Shown: positions 1 to 8,217 of the stretch, one piece after another
Numbering within the stretch: the stretch's first letter is position 1
How the letters are laid out: each line of letters opens with the position of its first letter
From: an uncultured Clostridia bacterium
Lineage (GTDB): Bacteria; Bacillota; Clostridia; Oscillospirales; Acutalibacteraceae
Length of the DNA stretch: 42,336 nucleotides
Assembly: GCA_946041635.1 (NCBI GenBank)
Contig: CAMGDG010000005.1
Span: 1 to 42,336 of the forward strand
Reading direction: 5' to 3'
The notes under the pieces: model-generated
What the model saw: the letters and a program-made list of their open reading frames with translations, nothing else
Databases searched by the model: none
Told to the model about the DNA's origin: nothing
Program-made: the position numbers and the translations under genes

Positions 1-2
1 TT

Positions 3-719
3 ATGAAAAAGACGATTTCAGTAGTATTGGCTTTGGCAATGATTCTTATGATGAGCCTTTCCGCTTTTGCTTACTCTTTTGATGATCAGATTGTAAATGA
101 ACCGCCTATGGATGACCCTGATAATGTTGAGGGCTGGACAGCGTATTATATGGAAATTGTCGAGCACTTGAGCGAAAGCGAAGACAGCAATGACAGCTTG
201 ATGTTTGTGATGGAGTTTGTCACGCTTGTTAATGATGGTGTCATGTCCAGAGAGACTGCAAATCAGGTTCTTGTTGCCCTTGCCGGCTCTGCGGTTGAGG
301 GATCACCCATTCAGGGGTTGATTGAGCAGATTCAGGGCGTAATTGGTAATCTTCCCAGCGAGCTTCCCAGTGAGCTTCCCAGCGAGCTTCCCAGTGAATT
401 CCCCAGCGACATCACTCTTCCCTCCGTTGGCGGCGAAGACAGTGGCAACGGCAGCTTCCTTGATACAATTCTCGGTGCTCTCGGCGGCATTGTTGATGGA
501 ATTATGGGCGGCGGCAGCGGCGATGATACAAACGGCGGCGACAACAGCAACACAAGCGGCGGCGATGATGAAGACCTTTGGGGTAGCGACGGCGACGATC
601 CCTTCAACGATAACTCACTCGGCGATACATCAGTAATTGCTGTTGCGGCAGTAGCAGTTGTTGCAGGTGCAGCACTTGTTCTTACAAGAAAAAAGAGCAA
701 GGACGAAGACGCTGAATAA
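3..719 (+). CDS. Secreted/membrane-anchored low-complexity protein (signal peptide, LPSE repeats, acidic Gly/Asp-rich stretch, C-terminal TM helix with basic tail)
   Basis: N-terminal MKKTISVVLALAMILMMSLSAFA signal peptide; C-terminal VIAVAAVAVVAGAALVLTRKKSKDEDAE. The ORF begins at the window edge. Confidence 0.75.
   Translation: MKKTISVVLALAMILMMSLSAFAYSFDDQIVNEPPMDDPDNVEGWTAYYMEIVEHLSESEDSNDSLMFVMEFVTLVNDGVMSRETANQVLVALAGSAVEGSPIQGLIEQIQGVIGNLPSELPSELPSELPSEFPSDITLPSVGGEDSGNGSFLDTILGALGGIVDGIMGGGSGDDTNGGDNSNTSGGDDEDLWGSDGDDPFNDNSLGDTSVIAVAAVAVVAGAALVLTRKKSKDEDAE
351..410 (+). repeat. 12-bp tandem repeat (5 units) encoding LPSE/FPSD
   Basis: cttcccagcgag / cttcccagtgag / cttcccagcgag / cttcccagtgaa / ttccccagcgac read directly. 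Confidence 0.9.
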
Positions 720-761
720 GTCTTTTACATCGTTTTCATAATTTAAAACATAAACTTATGG

Positions 762-799
762 CGGAAATCATTATATGATTTCCGTCTTTTTTTATTTTT
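762..799 (+). terminator. Rho-independent terminator after the secreted protein gene
   Basis: CGGAAATCAT-tat-ATGATTTCCG perfect 10-bp stem followed by a T-rich tract. Confidence 0.85.
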
Positions 800-802
800 C
801 TC

Positions 803-831
803 TTGACAATATCTTTTTGCGTTGCTACAAT
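803..831 (+). promoter_or_regulatory. Sigma-A-type promoter of the phage-derived cassette
   Basis: TTGACA (803-808), 17-bp spacer, TACAAT (826-831). Confidence 0.8.
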
Positions 832-844
832 AGTAATAGCAAGG

Positions 845-858
845 CGAACAAATGTTCG
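845..858 (+). promoter_or_regulatory. LexA (SOS) box
   Basis: CGAACAAATGTTCG is a perfect match to the Bacillus-type LexA/DinR consensus CGAACRNRYGTTYG, just downstream of the -10 element. Confidence 0.8.
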
Positions 859-862
859 ATAA

Positions 863-891
863 CGCACGGCGAGCCGATGCGTTTTTATTTT
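863..891 (+). terminator. Terminator-like hairpin in the leader between the SOS promoter and the first cassette ORF
   Basis: CGCACGGC-GA-GCCG(A)TGCG imperfect stem with one bulge, followed by TTTTTATTTT. Confidence 0.55.
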
Positions 892-914
892 TATTATGAA
901 AAGGGGGGCAGATA

Positions 915-1349
915 ATGCCGGAATATGAAGAAACCATAAGAGAACTTGCCGTTGAGGAGTATTTTTATCTCAGCGAAAATTTGGAACCGCTGAACAGCGC
1001 CACGGTAAGAAAGGGCGCCGAGTATCTTGTTTACAATAAAAAGAAAAAACTTTTCGGAATTGTAAAAAAGGCTATGGAGGAGGAGCTTACGGATGTTGAG
1101 CGCAGTATTGCGCTGGATTATTGGTGCAGCGGTATATCGGCATCGGCAATTGCGAAGAAAAATCAAGTTGCCCGTTCAACGGTTTACAGAACTATTGAAA
1201 GCGCAAGGAGAAAACTTCATGCGTCGCTTAAATATGTGCTGATGTATGAGGAAAATCTGTTGCCCGAAACGGCAAACGGACTGCTGGAATATGTAAGGAA
1301 CGGAAAAATATCCGAGGAGGCAAAAGGTGGAAGAAAATATATCACTTGA
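915..1349 (+). CDS. Sigma-70 region 4-like HTH protein (phage-type regulator)
   Basis: EEELTDVERSIALDYWCSGISASAIAKKNQVARSTVYRTIESARRKLHASLKY resembles a sigma region 4 HTH; SD-like aggggggcag upstream. Confidence 0.6.
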   Translation: MPEYEETIRELAVEEYFYLSENLEPLNSATVRKGAEYLVYNKKKKLFGIVKKAMEEELTDVERSIALDYWCSGISASAIAKKNQVARSTVYRTIESARRKLHASLKYVLMYEENLLPETANGLLEYVRNGKISEEAKGGRKYIT

Positions 1350-1557
1350 GCAGTTGGGGGAAGAATACGAAAAAAATGCTGAATTGCAAAAGCGTTTTAT
1401 TGAACGCTGTAAGGCCGATATAAAAAAAGCACAGCAGGCGGGGGACAGAGATACGGTTTGCAGGCTCAAATCCGATTTATATAAGCTTTACGAAATTAAA
1501 AGAGAATTGAGCGAAACGGCGTTATTGTTGAAAAACTATTATAAAGGAGTAGGCTGA
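1327..1557 (+). CDS. Small coiled-coil hypothetical protein in the phage-derived cassette
   Basis: 76-aa charged helical ORF overlapping the previous gene and coupled to the next ORF (TGATGA). Confidence 0.55.
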   Translation: MEENISLEQLGEEYEKNAELQKRFIERCKADIKKAQQAGDRDTVCRLKSDLYKLYEIKRELSETALLLKNYYKGVG

Positions 1558-2627
1558 TGAAAAGAAAAATTATTTCAGTTGATATTAGTCCCGATGCAAA
1601 TGATGTTATATACGAGGGAAATGCGGGGGTAATGTGGGAACACAACGCAACGGAAATTGTGTTTAATATTGATGAACGCTATATCGGGGATTACAAATAT
1701 TATATTGAATACCGTTCGATTTTGGGAACAAAGGTGAGAACGGAGTATCTTACGCTTGATACCTCTGCCAATACCATAACATATGCCGTTCCCGTATCAA
1801 TGAGCTCGTTAAGAGGTGTTGAGTGTTATTTCAATATTATCACGGTTGACGCAGACGGCAATACGGTTCAGGTTATCAAGCCGAGAAATTTTTATCTGGA
1901 ATTCGATTATTCGCCGGATACGGATAATTCTATTGCCAAAGCCAATGATTTCTCCATAAACGCCTTACTTGAAGCAATTCACAACGGCACCTTTAAGGGG
2001 GATAAGGGCGACCGGGGAGAAAAAGGCGAAAAGGGAGATAAGGGGGATAAAGGCGATGCAGGAGAAACGCCTCCTGTTGACCAAAGTTATTCTGATGAGA
2101 GTACAAATGCACAGAGCGGTAAAGCGGTGGCACAGGCTGTTGAAACCGCAAATGCTTATGCTGATTCCAAAGTACCGCGATTAATAAATTCGGTTATTCT
2201 GACAGAGGAAACCGAAAATGCAAGTACAATTAAAATTTTGACGGATTCCAGCGGCAAAAGTTTTTCTTTAAAGCACTGTTTTGTGGCAATAAGAGTTCCT
2301 CTTTCCGAATCAAAAACAGTTACCATAAGATTGAGAACGAACATCGGACAGAGATACATTATGTACAAAACAGGTGTCACGGTAAATACCAATCTTCTGA
2401 TAAGCGGAGAAAGCAGGGTGCTCGGTATAGGCACATATTCCAACTTTTCTTATGTTGCACATCAAAGTCAAAGCACAGGAACGATAAACGGGGCTTCAGT
2501 TGTGACAATTGCGGACAATGCGCTGTCCAAGCAAGATATTAAAGATATTGAGTTTTTCCTTTACGATACTTCAAATCAGATTGTGCCATTACCCGCAGGA
2601 ACGACTATGGAGCTTTGGGGATGCTGA
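1557..2627 (+). CDS. Phage baseplate/tail-fibre-like protein with collagen-like Gly-X-Y segment
   Basis: N-terminal domain resembles BppU-type baseplate N-terminal domains; GDKGDRGEKGEKGDKGDKGDAGET triplets (about 1998-2069); C-terminal beta-rich domain; followed by lysis genes. Confidence 0.6.
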   Translation: MKRKIISVDISPDANDVIYEGNAGVMWEHNATEIVFNIDERYIGDYKYYIEYRSILGTKVRTEYLTLDTSANTITYAVPVSMSSLRGVECYFNIITVDADGNTVQVIKPRNFYLEFDYSPDTDNSIAKANDFSINALLEAIHNGTFKGDKGDRGEKGEKGDKGDKGDAGETPPVDQSYSDESTNAQSGKAVAQAVETANAYADSKVPRLINSVILTEETENASTIKILTDSSGKSFSLKHCFVAIRVPLSESKTVTIRLRTNIGQRYIMYKTGVTVNTNLLISGESRVLGIGTYSNFSYVAHQSQSTGTINGASVVTIADNALSKQDIKDIEFFLYDTSNQIVPLPAGTTMELWGC

Positions 2628-2690
2628 ATACCGTAACAAAAGTTCTTTATTTTGATTATTATGTACTGAATCGGAAAAGGAGATGATATT

Positions 2691-3560
2691 ATGACAGTTT
2701 ATAAAGGAATAGATGTATCAAAATGGCAGGGCGATATTGATTGGACAAGGGTAAAGAACAGCGGAGTGCAATTTGCTATGATAAGGGCAACCTTTGGTTG
2801 GGGCAAGGACCAGGTGGACGCAAGATTTATTAAAAACTACGAAGGAGCCAAAAAAGTAGGCGTCGCGGTGGGCGCGTACCATTATTCATATGCTAAAACT
2901 CCCGAGGACGCAGTCAAAGAAGCGGAGCATTGCCACTCTGTTTTAAAGGGAAAAAAGTTTGAATATCCAATCGCGTATGATATGGAGGAAAGCAGTATAG
3001 CCGCTTTGGGCAAAGAGAAAATCTCGGAAATTGCAAAGGCTTTTTGTCAAAAGATGGAAAGCTACGGTTATTATGTTTGCATTTATGCAAATCTTTATTG
3101 GCTGAATAATTATTTCACCGAGGAGATTTTCAAAAAGTATGATATATGGCTTGCCCAGTGGATTGAAAAACCCACCTTTACACGCACTTACGGTATTTGG
3201 CAGAAAACCTCAAAGGGCAGAGTAGATGGAATCAGCACTAATGTTGACCTTGATGAGTCCTACAAAAATTACCCTGCCATTATGAAATATAACGGTCTTA
3301 ACGGCTACGGAGGAACCGAGCCTGTTGAGCCTCCGAAAAGGGGTTTTAAGGCAGGACAAAAGGTTGTGCTCAAAGACGCAAAGCTTTATTCCTCGGCAAC
3401 CTCAAAAAGGGTGGCAAATCATTTAAGCGGCACTTATTATATCTATGACGGTATTTATTTCGACGGCAGATACAGAATCACAAATTCCATTACAAATGTG
3501 GAGCGCAAGCCCATAGGCAAGTATGTTACGGGATTTGTAGAGCGTGACGAGCTGAGGTGA
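2691..3560 (+). CDS. GH25-family lysozyme/endolysin with C-terminal SH3-like domain
   Basis: YKGIDVSKWQGDIDWTRVKNSGVQFAMIRATFGWGKDQVDARFIKNYEGAKKVGVAVGAYHYSYA..YPIAYDMEE is characteristic of GH25. Confidence 0.92.
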   Translation: MTVYKGIDVSKWQGDIDWTRVKNSGVQFAMIRATFGWGKDQVDARFIKNYEGAKKVGVAVGAYHYSYAKTPEDAVKEAEHCHSVLKGKKFEYPIAYDMEESSIAALGKEKISEIAKAFCQKMESYGYYVCIYANLYWLNNYFTEEIFKKYDIWLAQWIEKPTFTRTYGIWQKTSKGRVDGISTNVDLDESYKNYPAIMKYNGLNGYGGTEPVEPPKRGFKAGQKVVLKDAKLYSSATSKRVANHLSGTYYIYDGIYFDGRYRITNSITNVERKPIGKYVTGFVERDELR

Positions 3561-3564
3561 CCGC

Positions 3565-3828
3565 ATGAGTGAAAATGAAGTTTTAAACCACAGAATTGAA
3601 GCAATTGAAGAGGATATAAAAATACTTTACAAAAAGGTGAACGATGTAACGCTTACTCAGGTGCAGAGCGTTACAAAGCTTGACAGTATGCTGTTGACCT
3701 TGGGCGAGCTTAAAGAAAGCATTGAAGCTTTAAAACGCCGCCCCGGCTGGCTTTGGGATAAGCTGATAATTGCTTTAATAGGCGCGTTGTGCGGAGTTCT
3801 TGTAAGCGGAATAGCGTCATATATTTAA
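3565..3828 (+). CDS. XhlA-like hemolysin/holin-associated protein
   Basis: N-terminal coiled coil plus a single C-terminal TM helix (WLWDKLIIALIGALCGVLVSGIASYI) between endolysin and holin. Confidence 0.65.
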   Translation: MSENEVLNHRIEAIEEDIKILYKKVNDVTLTQVQSVTKLDSMLLTLGELKESIEALKRRPGWLWDKLIIALIGALCGVLVSGIASYI

Positions 3829-3843
3829 GCGAGGGGGAATTGA

Positions 3844-4083
3844 ATGATTGAATATATAACAGAAAACGCGCTTTTGCTCATACCCGCGCTGAATATTATA
3901 GGTTTGATTATAAAAAGTATTGAAAAAATACCGGATAAATATATACCTTTAATACTTCTGTTTTTCGGTGTCACGGGTGCGGTTGCAATAATGGGGTTAT
4001 CGCCGCAGGCGGTGATTCAGGGGGTTTTGGTAACGGGAACCGCCGTTTACGGCAATCAGGTGTATAAGCAGATACGAAAATAA
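3844..4083 (+). CDS. Phage holin family protein
   Basis: 79 aa, hydrophobic, IPDKYIPLILLFFGVTGAVAIMGL... QGVLVTGTAVYGNQVYKQ typical of Gram-positive phage holins. Confidence 0.8.
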   Translation: MIEYITENALLLIPALNIIGLIIKSIEKIPDKYIPLILLFFGVTGAVAIMGLSPQAVIQGVLVTGTAVYGNQVYKQIRK

Positions 4084-4091
4084 GAATAAAT

Positions 4092-4136
4092 AAACATCCC
4101 GATGCGGCTGAATATTGCTGTATCGGGATGTTTTTA
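4092..4136 (+). terminator. Rho-independent terminator closing the phage-derived cassette
   Basis: ACATCCCGAT ... ATCGGGATGT perfect 10-bp stem followed by TTTT. Confidence 0.9.
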
Positions 4137-4260
4137 TAAAAATGCAGGAAGGATTATGATTACATTCATTTTTCGACAGAAAACGGCGAGTGTGTCGCTC
4201 AGGTCTGCAAGATTTATTTGGTAAAATTTCACAAAGTTTGTAAAAATGCTTGTTAAACGG

Positions 4261-4288
4261 TTGACAATCCGGTTTATGGGTATATAAT
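4261..4288 (+). promoter_or_regulatory. Promoter of hppA
   Basis: TTGACA (4261-4266), 16-bp spacer, TATAAT (4283-4288). Confidence 0.75.
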
Positions 4289-4325
4289 AGATGTCACAGT
4301 TAAATAATTTGAAGGGATCGATAAT

Positions 4326-6407
4326 GTGGAGAAAATATTAGTTTTGCTCACGTTCTTGGGATCTGTTACTGCACTTCTTTTTGCGCTGTTTACGGCAAAA
4401 AGGGTGCTTAAATTTTCTGAGGGCAATGAAAAAATGCAAAAAATTTCAAAATCAATACGCAAGGGTGCAAATGCATACCTGAAAAGGCAGTATTCCGTTG
4501 TTTCGGTATTCTTTGCGGGAATGTTTGTTGTGCTTTGCGTTATGGCGGCAACGAAACTCTTAACATGGTTCGTGCCGTTTGCCTTTGTAACCGGCGGATT
4601 TTTCTCGGGACTTTCAGGTTTTATCGGCATGAAAATCGCAACGCTTTCCAATGCGAGAACCGCTAATGCTTGTCAAGAGGGGCTCAACCGCGGACTGCGT
4701 GTAGCTTTTTCGGCAGGCTCGGTTATGGGCTTTACCGTTGTAGGCTTGGGACTTTTAGATATTTCAGTGTGGTTCTTCCTTTTGAAATTCGTGTTCCATT
4801 TAAGCCCCTCCGATATAACGGGTGCAATGCTTACCTTCGGTATGGGCGCATCTTCAATGGCTCTTTTTGCCCGTGTAGGCGGCGGTATATTCACAAAGGC
4901 TGCCGATGTAGGTGCCGACCTTGTGGGTAAGGTTGAAGCAGGTATCCCTGAGGACGACCCCAGAAATCCCGCTGTTATTGCCGATAATGTAGGCGATAAT
5001 GTAGGCGATGTGGCAGGTATGGGTGCCGACCTTTACGAATCTTATGTAAGTTCCGTTATATCCGCTTCTGCTTTGGGCGTTTCTGCTTTCGGCGGAGAGA
5101 TTAAGGCAATGGCTGTTCCCATGCTTTTGGCGGCTATCGGCATACTTATGTCCATCGTAGGCACTTTCTTTGTGCGTACAGGCGAAAATATAGAGCAAAA
5201 ACTCCTTTTAAAAGCACTGCGCAGAGGTACGAATTTAAGCGCTGTGGGTATTGCGGTAATTGCACTCCCCGTTGTGTGGCTTGTGCTGGGCAAAGCAAGT
5301 TTAGGCCTTTATTTTGCAATTCTTTCGGGACTTATTGCAGGTGTGCTTATAGGCCTTTCAACGGAGTATTTCACCTCGGACACATATAAGCCGACTAAAA
5401 AACTTGCCGCAACATCGGAAACAGGCTCGGCAACAATTATAATCGGCGGATTGGGCTTGGGAATGAAATCTACGGCAGTTCCCATCGTTATTGTTGCAAT
5501 CAGCGTGCTTATTTCCTACTTTGTATCAGGCGGCGGAAGCAGTGCTTCCATGGGACTTTACGGTATCGCTCTTTCTGCGGTAGGTATGCTTTCAACATTG
5601 GGCATTACCTTGGCGACAGACGCATACGGACCTGTTGCGGATAACGCAGGCGGCATTGCGGAAATGGCAGGACTTCCCCCCGAGGTAAGAGAGCGTACAG
5701 ATGCCCTTGATTCCTTGGGCAACACAACAGCCGCAACAGGCAAGGGCTTTGCTATCGGCTCTGCGGCGCTTACTGCACTCGCTCTTATTGCGTCGTATGT
5801 TGATAAGGTTAAAAGCATAAATCCTGAGGCTGATTTAAGCTTTGATATTGTTAATCCCGTTGTTCTTATAGGACTTTTCATCGGCGGCTGTTTGCCCTTT
5901 GTTTTTGCGGCTCTTACCATGGATTCGGTCGGTAAAGCGGCACAAAGCGTTGTTAAAGAGGTTCGCCGTCAGTTCAAGGAAATTGCAGGACTTATGGACG
6001 GTAACGCAGAGCCTGACTACGCTTCCTGCGTTGACCTTTGCACAAAAGCAAGCCTTCGTGAAATGGTATTGCCTACAATCGTAGCAGTTCTCGTTCCCAT
6101 TGTTGTAGGACTTGTTTTGGGTTATAAGGGCGTTGTGGGAATGTTGGCAGGTGCTACCGTCAGCGGCTTCCTTATGGCTATCTTTATGTCCAACTCAGGC
6201 GGCGCATGGGACAATGCGAAAAAGTATATTGAAAGCGGCACTCACGGCGGTAAGGGCAGTGAACAGCACAAAGCGGCTGTTGTGGGCGACACGGTAGGCG
6301 ACCCCTTTAAGGATACATCGGGCCCTGCAATCAATATTCTTATTAAACTTCTTTCAATGGTATCAATCGTCTTTGCAGCATTGGTAGTGAATTTCAGTAT
6401 TCTTTAA
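4326..6407 (+). CDS. hppA: Membrane-bound ion-translocating pyrophosphatase (GTG start)
   Basis: Polytopic; [57 protein letters not shown] and [14 protein letters not shown] signatures. Confidence 0.97.
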   Translation: MEKILVLLTFLGSVTALLFALFTAKRVLKFSEGNEKMQKISKSIRKGANAYLKRQYSVVSVFFAGMFVVLCVMAATKLLTWFVPFAFVTGGFFSGLSGFIGMKIATLSNARTANACQEGLNRGLRVAFSAGSVMGFTVVGLGLLDISVWFFLLKFVFHLSPSDITGAMLTFGMGASSMALFARVGGGIFTKAADVGADLVGKVEAGIPEDDPRNPAVIADNVGDNVGDVAGMGADLYESYVSSVISASALGVSAFGGEIKAMAVPMLLAAIGILMSIVGTFFVRTGENIEQKLLLKALRRGTNLSAVGIAVIALPVVWLVLGKASLGLYFAILSGLIAGVLIGLSTEYFTSDTYKPTKKLAATSETGSATIIIGGLGLGMKSTAVPIVIVAISVLISYFVSGGGSSASMGLYGIALSAVGMLSTLGITLATDAYGPVADNAGGIAEMAGLPPEVRERTDALDSLGNTTAATGKGFAIGSAALTALALIASYVDKVKSINPEADLSFDIVNPVVLIGLFIGGCLPFVFAALTMDSVGKAAQSVVKEVRRQFKEIAGLMDGNAEPDYASCVDLCTKASLREMVLPTIVAVLVPIVVGLVLGYKGVVGMLAGATVSGFLMAIFMSNSGGAWDNAKKYIESGTHGGKGSEQHKAAVVGDTVGDPFKDTSGPAINILIKLLSMVSIVFAALVVNFSIL

Positions 6408-6420
6408 TAAATATTTCTTA

Positions 6421-6452
6421 CGGGGAACAGTTTGTTTGTTCCCCGCTTTTTT
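6421..6452 (+). terminator. Rho-independent terminator after hppA
   Basis: CGGGGAACA ... TGTTCCCCG stem followed by cTTTTTT. Confidence 0.88.
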
Positions 6453-6454
6453 GA

Positions 6455-6546
6455 TTACGGGCGATTCGTGAATCGCCCCTACGATACCGCCGTTTTTGTT
6501 TATGTGATTTTGCGGGACGCGGGACGATGAAGGCATCGTCCCCTAC
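6455..6546 (-). repeat. Composite palindromic repeat, inverted copy
   Basis: GGGCGATTCGTGAATCGCCC palindrome plus gcgggacgatgaaggcatcgtcccctac; reverse complement closely matches 8949-9035. Confidence 0.8.
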
Positions 6547-6588
6547 AATTTCTCATAAACTTTCACCGTGAGTTTACACAAAAACCTT

Positions 6589-6712
6589 TTCCCTCCCTCT
6601 AAGAGGGAGGTGGCAAAACCGCAGGTTTTGACGGAGGGAGTAAAAGAATAAAACACTCCCTCAGTCTCGCTTCGCTCGACAGCTCCCTCACTGAGGGAGC
6701 GGAAGGGTGGAG
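6589..6712. repeat. CTCCCTC/GAGGGAG palindromic dispersed repeat
   Basis: ccctccctctaagagggaggtggcaaaaccgcaggttttgacggagggag ... actccctcagtctcgcttcgctcgacagctccctcactgagggagc; related sequence at about 30105-30240. Confidence 0.7.
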
Positions 6713-6838
6713 TTAATTTCAGCGGCGGGGGACAGACACACGCCCTAACGCCACGCATGGGTATTTTTGCGATTTTTATTGACTTTAAACCCTGCCAAAA
6801 CTATAATTAACATATACAATTTGTTTTCGAGGTGCAAA

Positions 6839-8215
6839 ATGGGTAAATTGAGATTTTTAATTGCCGTGATTGTGGGCAAAGTGTCGGCATTTTTGCTGGA
6901 TAAAATATTCAAAAGGGGCACAAACACTCCGGGCATCATAATGCTTAAAATCTGCCCCGATGCGCTGGCAAGATTTACAATGCCTGAAACTACCGTTTGC
7001 GTAACGGGTACAAACGGAAAAACAGGCACTTCAAATCTGCTTACGCACATTATACGAAACAGCGGAAAAACCGTTGTTAATAACTCGAAAGGCTCAAATA
7101 TGGCGCCGGGGCTTGTGTCCGCGCTTGTTACTCAATGCACGCTTTCGGGCAAGGTAACGGCTGATGTTGCCGTTTTAGAGGTGGACGAGCGTTCCTCACA
7201 GTTTATTTATACAAAATTTGTTCCCGATTACATTCTTTGCACAAATCTTTTCCGTGACTCCATTATGCGAAACGGTCACAGCGGATTTATTTTTGATAAA
7301 ATCAACGATTATTTGGACGAAAAAACTACACTTGTCCTTAACGGAAATGACGGAATTTCGGGATTGTTGGGCGAGAACCGTTGCAACCGGGTGTTTTTCT
7401 CTGTTGACAGGACAAGCCGAAGCACCGAAAAGTGCGAGGATACGGTTTGCGACCTTATTGCCTGCCCGAAATGCAGTCATACCCTTGAATATGAGTATTA
7501 TCACTATAACCATATCGGAGTTCCCCATTGTCCCGAGTGCGGCTTTAAGATGCCGCAAAGTTCGTTTTATGCCTCTAATGTAGATTTTGAAAACGGCACA
7601 TTTGTGTTTAACGGCGACAAGGGTGAAAGTCTTGTTTTGCCATTCCAAAAGGGCAATTTCTTCAATGTTTTCAATATTACGGGGGCTTGCGCCGTTTGCA
7701 GACTTATGGGAATCGATGTTGACACAATCGCTGAAAGTATTGAGGATTTGTCATCAAAAACAGGCCGTTTTCAAGAGAATCTGTTTGGCGGTGTTGAGGT
7801 TGTTTCAATGCTTTCCAAAAACCAAAATCCCATTTCCTGCTCACAAAGCCTTAAATACTTAGGCAGTACCGATAAGGAAAAAGATGTGGTACTGCTCATT
7901 ACCGATTCCAACGATAAAATCCACGGTCATGAGGATATTTCATGGCTTTATGATACCGATTTTGCACCTCTTGCAGACGAAAAAATCAAGAATATCTATA
8001 TCGGCGGTTCGCGTTGCTACGATTTGGCACAGTGCCTTGAAATCAAGGGCTTTGATACTTCAAAATTCATTCTCTTTGAAAACTATGACGAACTTGCAAG
8101 CGCAGTAAGCAACAATGCAAGTGCGGACAGAAATATTGTAATTTATTTTGAACTGTATGCAACAGGTGTTGTTTCAAAAATTAAAAATGCGTTGGCACAG
8201 AGAGGGGAGAAGTAA
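6839..8215 (+). CDS. murT: MurT-like Mur ligase family protein (lipid II isoglutaminyl synthase subunit)
   Basis: VCVTGTNGKTGTSNLLTHI P-loop, Cys4 zinc-ribbon-like insert (CPKC..CPEC), C-terminal MurT-type domain; followed by gatD. ATG at 6839 with aggtg SD preferred over 6767. Confidence 0.93.
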   Translation: MGKLRFLIAVIVGKVSAFLLDKIFKRGTNTPGIIMLKICPDALARFTMPETTVCVTGTNGKTGTSNLLTHIIRNSGKTVVNNSKGSNMAPGLVSALVTQCTLSGKVTADVAVLEVDERSSQFIYTKFVPDYILCTNLFRDSIMRNGHSGFIFDKINDYLDEKTTLVLNGNDGISGLLGENRCNRVFFSVDRTSRSTEKCEDTVCDLIACPKCSHTLEYEYYHYNHIGVPHCPECGFKMPQSSFYASNVDFENGTFVFNGDKGESLVLPFQKGNFFNVFNITGACAVCRLMGIDVDTIAESIEDLSSKTGRFQENLFGGVEVVSMLSKNQNPISCSQSLKYLGSTDKEKDVVLLITDSNDKIHGHEDISWLYDTDFAPLADEKIKNIYIGGSRCYDLAQCLEIKGFDTSKFILFENYDELASAVSNNASADRNIVIYFELYATGVVSKIKNALAQRGEK

Positions 8216-8217
8216 TC

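Noticed and set aside
351-410. Possible CRISPR-like array
   Set aside because: Contiguous 12-bp units without spacers, in frame within a CDS; no cas genes seen.
332-700. 122-aa minus-strand ORF opposite the secreted protein
   Set aside because: Ser/Pro low-complexity antisense of a repeat region; the plus-strand protein has signal peptide and anchor features.
915-4083. Complete prophage
   Set aside because: No integrase, terminase, portal, capsid or tail morphogenesis genes in the window; only a regulator/fibre/lysis set is present. The left side beyond the window cannot be seen.
5558-5920. 120-aa antisense ORF within hppA, and similar antisense/alternate-frame ORFs throughout
   Set aside because: Shadow ORFs of strongly coding genes with no RBS or domain support.
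6767-6838. Upstream in-frame start for murT
   Set aside because: ATG at 6839 is preceded by an SD-like aggtg and matches the expected MurT N-terminus; the 24-aa extension lacks support.
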